Below the pieces are notes generated by a model, which saw only the letters and a program-made list of their open reading frames with translations, was not told the DNA's origin and ran no database searches. Shown here piece after piece: positions 55,311 through 62,972 of a stretch of DNA of 64,000 bases. A program made the translations under genes and the position numbers. The stretch's first letter is position 1; each line of letters opens with the position of its first letter. The stretch lies in contig JBMOQH010000025.1 in NCBI GenBank assembly GCA_049322795.1, positions 62,001 to 126,000 on the forward strand, given 5' to 3'. The stretch is from Immundisolibacter sp049322795. GTDB taxonomy: Bacteria; Pseudomonadota; Gammaproteobacteria; Immundisolibacterales; Immundisolibacteraceae.

Positions 55311-56031
55311 CGGCCGATGCTCGCGGCGGATTGCCACCGTCACCCGACGGCCGGGCGAAGCGCCGCGCCTGACGGACCGTGGCGCACAGCGTGGCGCCGG
55401 TGGTGCGGGCCCAGCCGCCGCGGGCGTATTTGCGGGCGCTGGTGTAGATCGGCGCCGGCAGGCCGCGCAGGGGCAGGCCGGCACGGCGCGCCTGCCACAC
55501 CAGGTGGTGGTCCTCGCCGGCCGGCAGGGTGGGGCAAAAGCCGCCCAGGGCCACGAAGTCAGTCCGCCGCAACAGCAGGCCCTGATCGCCAAACGGCAGC
55601 CCCAGCCAGTGACTGCGCAGCCAGGCGCCGAGCGCGTTCAGCCACATCAGCCGCGGACCGCCGGGCGCGAAGCGCAGGTCGAAATACGCCAGCACACGCG
55701 GTCCACGGAGCGCCTGCGCGTGCGCCACCGCCGCGGTGTTCGCACCCAGGTGCGAGTCGGCATGCACGAACCACAGCCACTCGCCCCGCGCCAGCCCGGC
55801 GCCGTGATTCTGCTGACGCGCCCGCCCGGCCGACGCCCGACACACGCGCCAGTCCGGCGCGCCTGCGCCGGGTGGCGGTGCTGCCGGGGCCGGCGCGGCG
55901 CCGGCGGCGCGCACCTCGATCACCTCGAAGCCGCGCGGCAGGCACTCCAACTGCTGGCGCAGCGCCGGCGCGAGGTCGTCGTCCGGGCCAACCGGCACGA
56001 TGACCGACACCAGCGGCAGGTCGTCGTCCAT
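55303..56031 (-). CDS. rSAM/selenodomain-associated glycosyltransferase 2
   Basis: A 242-residue family 2 glycosyltransferase. It has the N-terminal VSVIVPVGPDDD strand, RQQNHGAGLARGEWLWFVHADSHLG with the D-x-D type metal site (HAD) and GDQGLLLRRTDFVALGGF. It belongs to the type that co-occurs with ArsS (TIGR04283 type). Likely adds the sugar moiety or processes the precursor in arsenosugar synthesis. Shares one base with arsM. Confidence 0.88.
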   Translation of the reverse strand: MDDDLPLVSVIVPVGPDDDLAPALRQQLECLPRGFEVIEVRAAGAAPAPAAPPPGAGAPDWRVCRASAGRARQQNHGAGLARGEWLWFVHADSHLGANTAAVAHAQALRGPRVLAYFDLRFAPGGPRLMWLNALGAWLRSHWLGLPFGDQGLLLRRTDFVALGGFCPTLPAGEDHHLVWQARRAGLPLRGLPAPIYTSARKYARGGWARTTGATLCATVRQARRFARPSGDGGNPPRASADA

Positions 56032-57071
56032 CAGCAGCAGCTGCCGCCGGCTGGCGTCGCGGTGGCGCTGGGCGACGGCGGCGCGCAGTCGAACAGGCCG
56101 AAGTGCGTGCGCTTGTCGCCGTCGATGCGAAAGTGCGCCGCGTAGCGGCTGCCGCCGAGCATGTCAGACGTGTTGCCGCACACCAGCATGGGGCGGCCGG
56201 TCTCGAAGTGGTGGTGATCGTCGAGGTCGAAGGCGTGCGGGCATTCGGGCACGGTGCCCAGATACGTCGCCACCTGCCCGAAGTCCTCGCAGCGGTCTTC
56301 CAGGTCGAGCTTGAAGGCGCGAATGGTCAGCGACTGGAAGCGCACGAAGCCGATGCGCCGCTCGATGTCCGGGTTGTTGATGGCCAGCGGCGCGCTCGAC
56401 ACCACACGGGCGTCCGCGCAGCCGGCGTTGGCCATCAGGCGGCGGAAATCCTCCACGTACAGGGCACCACCCAGACACTCGCCCAGCAGCTCCGGGTCGG
56501 CCGCCAGCGCGGCCGGGATGCGCCGGTCGGCGAACACGTCCGAGAAATACAGCTCGCCGCCGGGCTTGAGCACGCGGAAGATTTCCGCGAACACGCGCGG
56601 CTTGTCCGGCGACAGGTTCAGCACGCAGTTCGACACCACCAGGTCCACGCTGGCGTCGGCGATGCCGGTCAGGTCCTCGATGTAGCCGTGGCGGAATTCG
56701 ACGTTGGCGTAGCCGAACTTTTCCGCGTGGTAATCGAGGTGCCGGCGCGCCACGGCGAGCTGCTGCTCGGTCATGTCCACGCCGATGACGCGCCCGTCCG
56801 GCCCCACCAGGCGCGACAGCAGGTAGCAGTCGCGCCCGCTGCCGCAGCCCAGATCCAGCACCGTGGCACCGTCCAGCGCCGGCGGCAGCGGCGAGCCGCA
56901 GCCGTAGAAGCGGTCGCGCACCTCCGGGTGGATGTCGCGCACGATGGCGGACAGATGCGCCGGCAGCGCCTCGGCGACGCAGCAGGCCGAGGTTTTCAGG
57001 TCGGCCGATGAGTTCAGGACTTCGCCGTAATACGACTTGACCGCGTCCAGGGTATCGAGAACCTTCGCCAT
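56031..57071 (-). CDS. arsM: Arsenite S-adenosylmethionine methyltransferase ArsM
   Basis: Methylates trivalent arsenic; 346 residues. SAM motif is VLDLGCGSGRDCYLLS. The conserved arsenic-binding Cys lie in SACCVAEA, YGCGSPLP, SNCVLNLSPDKP and GECLGGALY. It ends in a Cys-rich tail (GGSCC), a frequent ArsM feature. It is the first gene of the leftward operon and is divergent from the AraC-type regulator, with 85 bases between the starts. Confidence 0.95.
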   Translation of the reverse strand: MAKVLDTLDAVKSYYGEVLNSSADLKTSACCVAEALPAHLSAIVRDIHPEVRDRFYGCGSPLPPALDGATVLDLGCGSGRDCYLLSRLVGPDGRVIGVDMTEQQLAVARRHLDYHAEKFGYANVEFRHGYIEDLTGIADASVDLVVSNCVLNLSPDKPRVFAEIFRVLKPGGELYFSDVFADRRIPAALAADPELLGECLGGALYVEDFRRLMANAGCADARVVSSAPLAINNPDIERRIGFVRFQSLTIRAFKLDLEDRCEDFGQVATYLGTVPECPHAFDLDDHHHFETGRPMLVCGNTSDMLGGSRYAAHFRIDGDKRTHFGLFDCAPPSPSATATPAGGSCC

Positions 57072-57113
57072 GCCGGCAGCACTCCGTAGTAAGGTCGACT
57101 GGCTGCCATGCTA

Positions 57114-57129
57114 GGAATTCCGGCATGCC
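57114..57129. promoter_or_regulatory. Twin 8-base palindromes between arsM and araC-type gene
   Basis: GGAATTCC (57114-57121) directly followed by GGCATGCC (57122-57129), both perfect palindromes, in the 85-base divergent promoter region. They are candidate operators, but AraC-type proteins normally bind direct repeats, so this is tentative. Confidence 0.3.
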
Positions 57130-57156
57130 TGCGGAATCGGCCGGAGTCTGCCTTTC

Positions 57157-58068
57157 ATGTTCGAGAGTCCAGAAGACGACCTGCTGTCGAGCGTGCTCAG
57201 CGCCTACCAGCTGCGCGCCGGCGTGTACGCCAACCCGCGCCTGTGCGGCGTCTGGCAGATGGGCACCTCCGGTCACCGGCGGGCGGCCTTTCACGTGGTC
57301 GGCGAGGGCCGCTGCTGGCTGCACCTGCGCGATGCGCCGTCCCAGGCGCTGGACGGGGGGGACCTGGTGGTGTTCCCGCACGACGCCTGGCACATGCTGA
57401 GCGGCACGCCGACCCTGGACGGCGACGAAAACCGCCTGCCCGATGGCGGTGATGGCCCCTTCACCACGCTGGTGTGCGGCTATTTCGAATTTCTCGCCGG
57501 CGACAAGAACCCGATCCTGGACGCGCTGCCGGAGGTCATCGTGGTGCGCGGTTCGTCAGGGAGCCCGCACCTGGGCGTGATCGGCCGGCTGCTGCTGGAG
57601 GAGGCCGACACGGCGGACCCGGGCAGCCGCACGGTGCTGGACAAACTGGCCGACACGCTGTTCGTGATGGTGGTGCGCCACTACATCAACCAGGCCACCG
57701 ACCGCCAGGGCGTGCTGGCGGCGCTGGCCGACACCCGGCTGCGTCGTGCCCTCGCCGCCATGCACCGCGAGCCGGCGCGTGCCTGGACGCTGGAGAGCCT
57801 GGCCCAGGTGGCCGGCATGTCGCGCGCCGGCTTTGCGCAGCGCTTCGCCGACCTGGTCGGCAGCACGCCCATCGAGTACCTGACCCGCTGGCGCATGACG
57901 CAGGCCGAACTGCTGCTGCGCAACCCGCAGGTATCCGTGGCCGGCGCCGCCGAACGGGTCGGCTACGAGACCGAGGCGGCCTTTCGCAAGGCCTTCAAGC
58001 GGATTCACGGCATCGGGCCGGGGGCGCTGCGGCGCTGGTTCCGCGACCGGGTCGGCGGCGGGCGTTAG
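57157..58068 (+). CDS. AraC-family transcriptional regulator
   Basis: A 303-residue regulator. The N-terminal half is a cupin-type sensor (AFHVVGEGRCWLHL, DGGDLVVFPHDAWHML). The C-terminal half carries two helix-turn-helix motifs (LESLAQVAGMSRAGFAQRF and VAGAAERVGYETEAAFRKAFKR). It is divergent from arsM and upstream of the AhpD-type genes, so it may control either side. The inducer is unknown. Confidence 0.92.
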   Translation: MFESPEDDLLSSVLSAYQLRAGVYANPRLCGVWQMGTSGHRRAAFHVVGEGRCWLHLRDAPSQALDGGDLVVFPHDAWHMLSGTPTLDGDENRLPDGGDGPFTTLVCGYFEFLAGDKNPILDALPEVIVVRGSSGSPHLGVIGRLLLEEADTADPGSRTVLDKLADTLFVMVVRHYINQATDRQGVLAALADTRLRRALAAMHREPARAWTLESLAQVAGMSRAGFAQRFADLVGSTPIEYLTRWRMTQAELLLRNPQVSVAGAAERVGYETEAAFRKAFKRIHGIGPGALRRWFRDRVGGGR

Positions 58069-58222
58069 GCCGCCGGCGGCGGTGCGGTAACCCGACGCCA
58101 TTCTGGACGATCGGACACAAAAATCACGCGCATCGCGCATTTTCGGCGAGCGTACGTCGGCATAGGCTGCCTGCACGATGCCCCAAGGCAGCCCTTCTCC
58201 GCGCCGACAACAGGAGCGCCGC

Positions 58223-58783
58223 ATGTCCACGTTCACCCTGCACACCGTCGATACCGCCCCGGACGGCGCCAAACCGCTGCTCGAGCAGGCCGCCAAATCG
58301 GTCGGCTTCGTGCCGAACCTGTACGCCGGGCTGGCCGAGTCGCCGGCGGCGCTGAAGGCCTACTTCGACCTCAGCGCGGCGCTGGCCAAGACCCGGCTGA
58401 CGCCGGTCGAGCAGCAGGTTGTCATGCTGACGGTCAGCGCCGAGAACGGCTGCACCTACTGCGTGGCCGCCCATTCGACGATCGCCCGCAACATGGTCAA
58501 GGTGGACGCCGAGATCGTGGATGCGCTGCGTCGCCAGCAGCCGCTGCCCGACCCCAAGCTCGACGCGCTGGCGCGCTTCACCCGGCAGATGGTCTGGCAA
58601 CGCGGCTGGCTGGATGACGCCACCGTGCAGGCGTTTCTCGACGCCGGCTACAGCCGCGCCCACGTGCTCGACGTGATCGTCGGCGTGAGCATGAAGACCA
58701 TCAGCAACTACGCCAACCATCTGCTGCACACGCCGCTGGATGACGCCTTCGCCGCCGAGCGCTGGCAGCCCGAAGGGGCTTGA
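58223..58783 (+). CDS. AhpD/carboxymuconolactone decarboxylase family protein 1
   Basis: A 186-residue alkylhydroperoxidase-like protein. The CxxC redox motif with following His is present in ENGCTYCVAAHSTIA; LARFTRQMVWQRGWLDD follows. CAGGAG precedes the ATG at 58223. First gene after the AraC regulator. Probably a thiol-dependent peroxidase rather than a true decarboxylase; substrate unknown. Confidence 0.9.
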   Translation: MSTFTLHTVDTAPDGAKPLLEQAAKSVGFVPNLYAGLAESPAALKAYFDLSAALAKTRLTPVEQQVVMLTVSAENGCTYCVAAHSTIARNMVKVDAEIVDALRRQQPLPDPKLDALARFTRQMVWQRGWLDDATVQAFLDAGYSRAHVLDVIVGVSMKTISNYANHLLHTPLDDAFAAERWQPEGA

Positions 58784-58837
58784 GACGCGACGACCGCACC
58801 GCGCACCCCGGCCGTATTCGAACCGAGGAGACCCCCA

Positions 58838-59371
58838 ATGAGCCGCTTCCCCTCGCTTGCAGCCCACGCCACGGTGATCGACGTGTTCGGCCTGGACCCG
58901 GCGCTGACCCGGCCGATCATGGAGTATCACGAGATTCTGCTGCGCGGCGACTCGCCGCTGACGGTGGCCGAACGCGAGCTGATCGCCGCCTACGTGTCGG
59001 GCATCAATCACTGCCGCTTCTGTCATGCCGCCCACACCGCCGTCGCCGAGCGCTACGGCATCGGTCGGGGACAGGTGGCGCTGTTCCTGGCTGACCCGCA
59101 GCACCCGGCCATGAGCGCCAAACTGCGCCCGCTGCTGGCCTACGTGCGCAAGCTCACCGAGCGTCCCGACAGCGTCGGCGATGCCGACGCGCAGGCCGTG
59201 TTCGCGGCCGGCTGGGACGAGCGCGCGTTGCATCACGCCATTCACGTGTGTGCGCTGTTCAATTTCATGAATCGCCTGGTGGAAGGTCATGGCATCGGGC
59301 CGATCAGCGAGCGCATCGCCGCTCAACTGGCCGAACAGCTGCACGCCGGCGGCTACCTGCAGTTCACCTGA
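58838..59371 (+). CDS. AhpD/carboxymuconolactone decarboxylase family protein 2
   Basis: A 177-residue peroxidase-related protein. The active motif is NHCRFCHAAHTAVAERYG, followed by LRPLLAYVRKLT and AGWDERALHHAI. GAGGAG lies before the ATG. Close paralogue of the protein at 62360-62905, with shared order of all motifs. It is followed 4 bases later by the NrtS-like gene. Confidence 0.9.
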   Translation: MSRFPSLAAHATVIDVFGLDPALTRPIMEYHEILLRGDSPLTVAERELIAAYVSGINHCRFCHAAHTAVAERYGIGRGQVALFLADPQHPAMSAKLRPLLAYVRKLTERPDSVGDADAQAVFAAGWDERALHHAIHVCALFNFMNRLVEGHGIGPISERIAAQLAEQLHAGGYLQFT

Positions 59372-59375
59372 GCCG

Positions 59376-59684
59376 GTGCGCCAGGCCCTGCCGGTGCACG
59401 ATGGCGCGGCGGGCGCGTCGGTGTGGCGGCGCGGCCTGCGCCTGGCTGCCTCGCGCCAAATGGCCGGCAACGCCCTGCGCATCTGCCTGGTGGTCGGCAC
59501 CGTGCTGAACCTGATCAATCAGGGACCGGCGCTGTGGTCCGGGCAGCGGCCGAGCCTGCTGCACCTGCTGCTGAATTTCCTGGTGCCGTATGCCGTGGCC
59601 ACCTACAGCGCCGTGCGCCTGCGCCTGCAGCAGGAAGACGCTGCCGGGCAGCCACCGAACGGCGGCCGGCAGGCGCCACCATGA
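59376..59684 (+). CDS. NrtS-like small membrane protein (GTG start)
   Basis: About 102 residues with two membrane segments (ICLVVGTVLNLINQGPALW and LLLNFLVPYAVATYSAV). This pattern matches NrtS, a small nitrate/nitrite transporter family. The GTG at 59376 gives a short basic N-terminus; no better start exists after the upstream stop. Overlaps the DUF3179 gene as ATGA. Cargo in this context is uncertain. Confidence 0.7.
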   Translation: MRQALPVHDGAAGASVWRRGLRLAASRQMAGNALRICLVVGTVLNLINQGPALWSGQRPSLLHLLLNFLVPYAVATYSAVRLRLQQEDAAGQPPNGGRQAPP

Positions 59685-60703
59685 CGGCAGACCGCCGCCC
59701 AGGGCGCCTGCAGCCGCGCCTGAATCCGCGCCTGCTGCCGTCGCCGTGGGGGCGGATCGTCATCTGGACCCTGGTGGCGGCGGCCGTCGGGTACCGGGTG
59801 CCGACGTGGTGGCACGGCCGCGGCCCGGACAACGGCTTCGCCCTGCACGAGACGCTGATCGACCGCGCCGAGATCCTGCCCGGCGGGCCGGGCCGCGACG
59901 GCATCGCGTCCATTGACCGGCCGCGTTTCCACAGCGCCGGGCAGACCCGGCTGGCCGGTGGCGAGCTCGTGCTGGGCATCGATCACCGCGGGCAGGCCCG
60001 CGCCTACCCGGTGGCGGTGCTCGAACGCCACGAGATCGTCAACGACCGCATCGACGGCCAGCCGGTGGTCGTCAGCTTCTGCCCGCTGTGCGGCACCGGG
60101 CTGGCCTTCCACGCCGAGGCGGACGGCCAGGCGCTGGAGTTCGGCGTGTCCGGCCTGCTGTACCGCTCCAACCTGCTGCTGTATGACCGCGCCACCGAAT
60201 CGCTGTGGACGCAGATGGGTGGGCGCGCGGTCAGCGGGCCACTGAGCGGCCGGCGCCTGGCGCCGCTGCCAGTCCGGCACACCACCTGGGCCGACTGGCG
60301 CACCCGGCATCCGCACAGCACCGTGCTGCGCGCACCGGCGCTCACCGCCGTGCGCCTGCGCGGCGCCAGCCCCTATGCCGACTATGCGCAAAGCCCCGAC
60401 CTGTGGCAGCCGGTCGGCCTGCCCGACCGGCGCCTGCCGCTTAAGGAGCCGGTGATCGGTGTGGTGCTGGACGGACAGGCCAAGGCCTGGGCGCTGCGCG
60501 CGCTGGCGACGCTGCCTGCGCCGCTGCCCGACCGCGTCGGCGGGCAAGCGGTCAGCGTGCACTACGACGCCGGTTCCGACAGTGCCGAGGTACGCGGCGC
60601 CGATGGCCACCCGCTGGCGACCACCCGCGGCTACTGGTTCGCCTGGGCGGCGTTTCATCCGGACACCCAGATCGGGCCGTCCGGCGCGGTTGGGGAGAAC
60701 TGA
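59681..60703 (+). CDS. DUF3179 protein (copy B)
   Basis: A 340-residue protein with an N-terminal membrane segment (GRIVIWTLVAAAVGY). It has the same family core as copy A: ERHEIVNDRIDG, SFCPLCGTGLAFH, GVSGLLYRSNLLLYDRATESLW and YWFAWAAFHPDTQ. Function unknown; the paired Cys suggest metal or redox chemistry. Coupled to the NrtS-like gene and 2 bases before the hydroxylase gene. Confidence 0.9.
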   Translation: MTADRRPGRLQPRLNPRLLPSPWGRIVIWTLVAAAVGYRVPTWWHGRGPDNGFALHETLIDRAEILPGGPGRDGIASIDRPRFHSAGQTRLAGGELVLGIDHRGQARAYPVAVLERHEIVNDRIDGQPVVVSFCPLCGTGLAFHAEADGQALEFGVSGLLYRSNLLLYDRATESLWTQMGGRAVSGPLSGRRLAPLPVRHTTWADWRTRHPHSTVLRAPALTAVRLRGASPYADYAQSPDLWQPVGLPDRRLPLKEPVIGVVLDGQAKAWALRALATLPAPLPDRVGGQAVSVHYDAGSDSAEVRGADGHPLATTRGYWFAWAAFHPDTQIGPSGAVGEN

Positions 60704-60705
60704 AA

Positions 60706-61494
60706 GTGATCCTGCGTCTCGGCGTGTTCGGTCTGTGCCTGGTCGCCCTGCTGGGCTGGGAGGCGCGGCGCCCGGCCCGACCGCCCGACCGCCGCCGCTG
60801 GGCCGGAAATTTCGCGCTCGGCGTGCTCGATGCCGTGCTGCTGCGCCTGACGATGGCCGGTGGCCTGGCCGGCGTGGCGGCGTGGGGACAGGCCGCAGGC
60901 GCCGGCGTGCTGGACGGTGGCTGGGCGGCGCTGGCCGTGGGGCTGGTGGCGCTCGATCTGGCGGTTTACCTGCAACACCGTGTGCTGCACCGCGTCCCGT
61001 GGCTGTGGCGCTGGCACCGCGTGCACCACACCGACGATTGCGTGGACGTGTCGACGGCGCTGCGCTTCCACCCGGTCGAGGCGCTGCTGTCGCTGGCGGT
61101 CAAGGCGGCCGTGGTGCTGGCCATCGGCGTACCCCCGGCCGGCGCGCTGGCGTTCGAGCTGTGGCTGTCGGCCTGCGCCCTGTTCAACCACGCCAACGCC
61201 CACCTGCCGCCGGCGGCGGAACGCTGGCTGCGCCCGGTGCTGATCACGCCCGACCTGCACCGCATCCACCACAGCGTTCGTGAGCGCGAGCACCACAGCA
61301 ATTTCGGCTTTTCGGTGTGCTGGTGGGATCGCCTGTTCGGCAGCTGGTGCCCGCGGCCGCACGGCGGCGAGGATGCCCTGCGCCTGGGGCTTGCGGACCG
61401 CCCCGGCCCACGCCGCCTGATCGCCCTGTTGACCGAGCCGTTCAGCGGCCCGTCTGGCCCTGCCCGCCCAACCACCTCCGAGGTGCCGCCATGA
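60706..61494 (+). CDS. Fatty acid hydroxylase/sterol desaturase family membrane protein
   Basis: A 262-residue membrane diiron protein. The His clusters are all present: HRVLHR, HRVHHTD, and HRIHHSVREREHHSNFG. Several hydrophobic segments lie between. GTG start two bases after the DUF3179 stop; overlaps osmC as ATGA. Likely hydroxylates or desaturates a lipid. Confidence 0.9.
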   Translation: MILRLGVFGLCLVALLGWEARRPARPPDRRRWAGNFALGVLDAVLLRLTMAGGLAGVAAWGQAAGAGVLDGGWAALAVGLVALDLAVYLQHRVLHRVPWLWRWHRVHHTDDCVDVSTALRFHPVEALLSLAVKAAVVLAIGVPPAGALAFELWLSACALFNHANAHLPPAAERWLRPVLITPDLHRIHHSVREREHHSNFGFSVCWWDRLFGSWCPRPHGGEDALRLGLADRPGPRRLIALLTEPFSGPSGPARPTTSEVPP

Positions 61495-61949
61495 CCGTAC
61501 ACAGCAAGCCGCTTGCCCTGCACATGAGCGCGCAGTGCCCCAGCCACGCCCGCACCGACGTGCGCATCCGCGATCATGTGCTGACCTGCGACGAGCCGGC
61601 CGCGCGCGGCGGCACCGACCAGGGCCCGGCCCCGGTGGAGGTGCTGGTCGCCGCGCTCACCGGCTGCACCAACGTCATCATCAACCGCCTGGCCGAGATG
61701 CAGGGGCTGACGGTGCGCGACCTGCGCATCGAGGCCAGCGCCGAACTCGACACGCGCGGCATCCGCGAGGGGCTTGACCTGGCGCGGCCGATTCCGCGCG
61801 TGGCGCTGACCCTCGATCTCGCCAGCGATGCCCAAGGCGCCGCGCTCGATACGCTGCAAGCCGAATTGCACAAGCGCTGCCCGGTGTCGCGCGTGCTGCG
61901 CGAGGCCGGCGTCGAGATCGTCGAGGACTGGCGCGTGCGGCCGCTCTGA
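61491..61949 (+). CDS. OsmC family protein
   Basis: A 152-residue protein of the OsmC/Ohr superfamily, which reduces organic hydroperoxides with a Cys pair. The segments GGTDQGPAPVEVLVAALTGCTNVI and HKRCPVSRVLREAG contain the expected two Cys (about residues 62 and 130). Coupled to the hydroxylase gene and to the downstream thioredoxin-fold gene. Confidence 0.88.
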   Translation: MTVHSKPLALHMSAQCPSHARTDVRIRDHVLTCDEPAARGGTDQGPAPVEVLVAALTGCTNVIINRLAEMQGLTVRDLRIEASAELDTRGIREGLDLARPIPRVALTLDLASDAQGAALDTLQAELHKRCPVSRVLREAGVEIVEDWRVRPL

Positions 61950-62257
61950 ACGCGCCGCGCGTCGAATTGATTCACGACGCCGCCTGCCCCAACACCGGCC
62001 GCGCCCGCGCGGCCTTGCGACAGGCCTTCGCGGCCAGCGGCCTCGTGCCGGCGTGGACCGAGTGGGATCGCGCCGACCCGCGTTGCCCGGCGTACGCGCG
62101 GGGCTACGGTTCACCCACCATCCTGGTGAACGGCCGCGACGTCGTCGGCGAAGGTCCGGGTGACGGGGCGCCGAGCTGCCGCCTGTACGCCGACCACGCC
62201 GGCACGCCGGAGGTGGCGCAGATCAGCGCCGCCCTGCTCGGCAAGGGCACCGCATGA
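61946..62257 (+). CDS. Small thioredoxin-fold protein, apparent CTG start
   Basis: About 103 residues with a thioredoxin-like pattern: first strand VELIHDAACPN, then a helix (RARAALRQAFAASG) and YGSPTILVNGRDV with the cis-Pro loop. The active-site pair is C-P-N-T, so only the first Cys is kept. CTG at 61946, overlapping the osmC stop as CTGA, gives the complete first strand; a TTG at 61967 would cut it. Confidence 0.72.
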   Translation: MNAPRVELIHDAACPNTGRARAALRQAFAASGLVPAWTEWDRADPRCPAYARGYGSPTILVNGRDVVGEGPGDGAPSCRLYADHAGTPEVAQISAALLGKGTA

Positions 62258-62359
62258 GATCGCCCCGGCCGGGTGGGGCTTGCAGGCCGGGCGCTGCCGC
62301 GCATCGGTCAGCATCGAACGCGTGAGATTTTTTTCAACGACGACGAGGAGGATTACCCC

Positions 62360-62905
62360 ATGCCTTACCTGCCATCCCTGCCCGCAAATTCCACCATGGC
62401 CGAACTGGCCCGCGGTTTTCCGCAGGTGTTCCGCCACGCCCTGCCGCTGGCGCAGGCGGTGATGCGTGACGACTCGCCGCTGAGCGCGCAGCAGCGCGAG
62501 TTCCTGTTCGCCTACTGCTCGGGCTTGAACCGGTGCCATTACTGTCACAGCGCGCACACCGCCGTGACCGAGGCGCTGGGCGGCGACGGCGCGGCCATTG
62601 CCGCAGCCATCGAGTCACCCGAGCAGGCGCCGGTGGACGATGCGTTTCGCGCCCTGCTGCGGTACCTGCGCAAGCTCACGCTCGAGCCGCACACCCTGAC
62701 CCAGGCCGACGCCGACGCCGTGTATGCCGCCGGTTGGGACGAACGGGCGCTGCACGACGCGGTGGCCGTCGGGTGTCTCGCCAACTTCTTCAACCGCTAC
62801 ATGCTCGGCACCGGCGTGGATGCGCCGGACGAGGATCTCGCCCGCCGCGGCCGGATGCTGGCCGAGCATGGTTACGCGATCACGCGCGTCACCACGCGGC
62901 CCTGA
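62360..62905 (+). CDS. AhpD/carboxymuconolactone decarboxylase family protein 3
   Basis: A 181-residue peroxidase-related protein with active motif NRCHYCHSAHTAVTEALG and LLRYLRKLT...AGWDERALHDAV. It is a close paralogue of protein 2. GAGGAGGAT lies 7 bases before the ATG at 62360. Preceded by a 102-base gap, so it may have its own promoter. Confidence 0.9.
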   Translation: MPYLPSLPANSTMAELARGFPQVFRHALPLAQAVMRDDSPLSAQQREFLFAYCSGLNRCHYCHSAHTAVTEALGGDGAAIAAAIESPEQAPVDDAFRALLRYLRKLTLEPHTLTQADADAVYAAGWDERALHDAVAVGCLANFFNRYMLGTGVDAPDEDLARRGRMLAEHGYAITRVTTRP

Positions 62906-62972
62906 GCGCAGCGCCCGGCACGGTCGGCGTCGTTCGCCGACCGCCGCTTTCGCACCCGCGAGGTCCACCGCC

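Noticed and set aside
57291..57306. A third parS-like sequence (TTTCACGTGGTC) in the AraC-type gene
   Set aside because: Only the CACGTG core and a few flanking bases match; it lacks the full inverted repeat.
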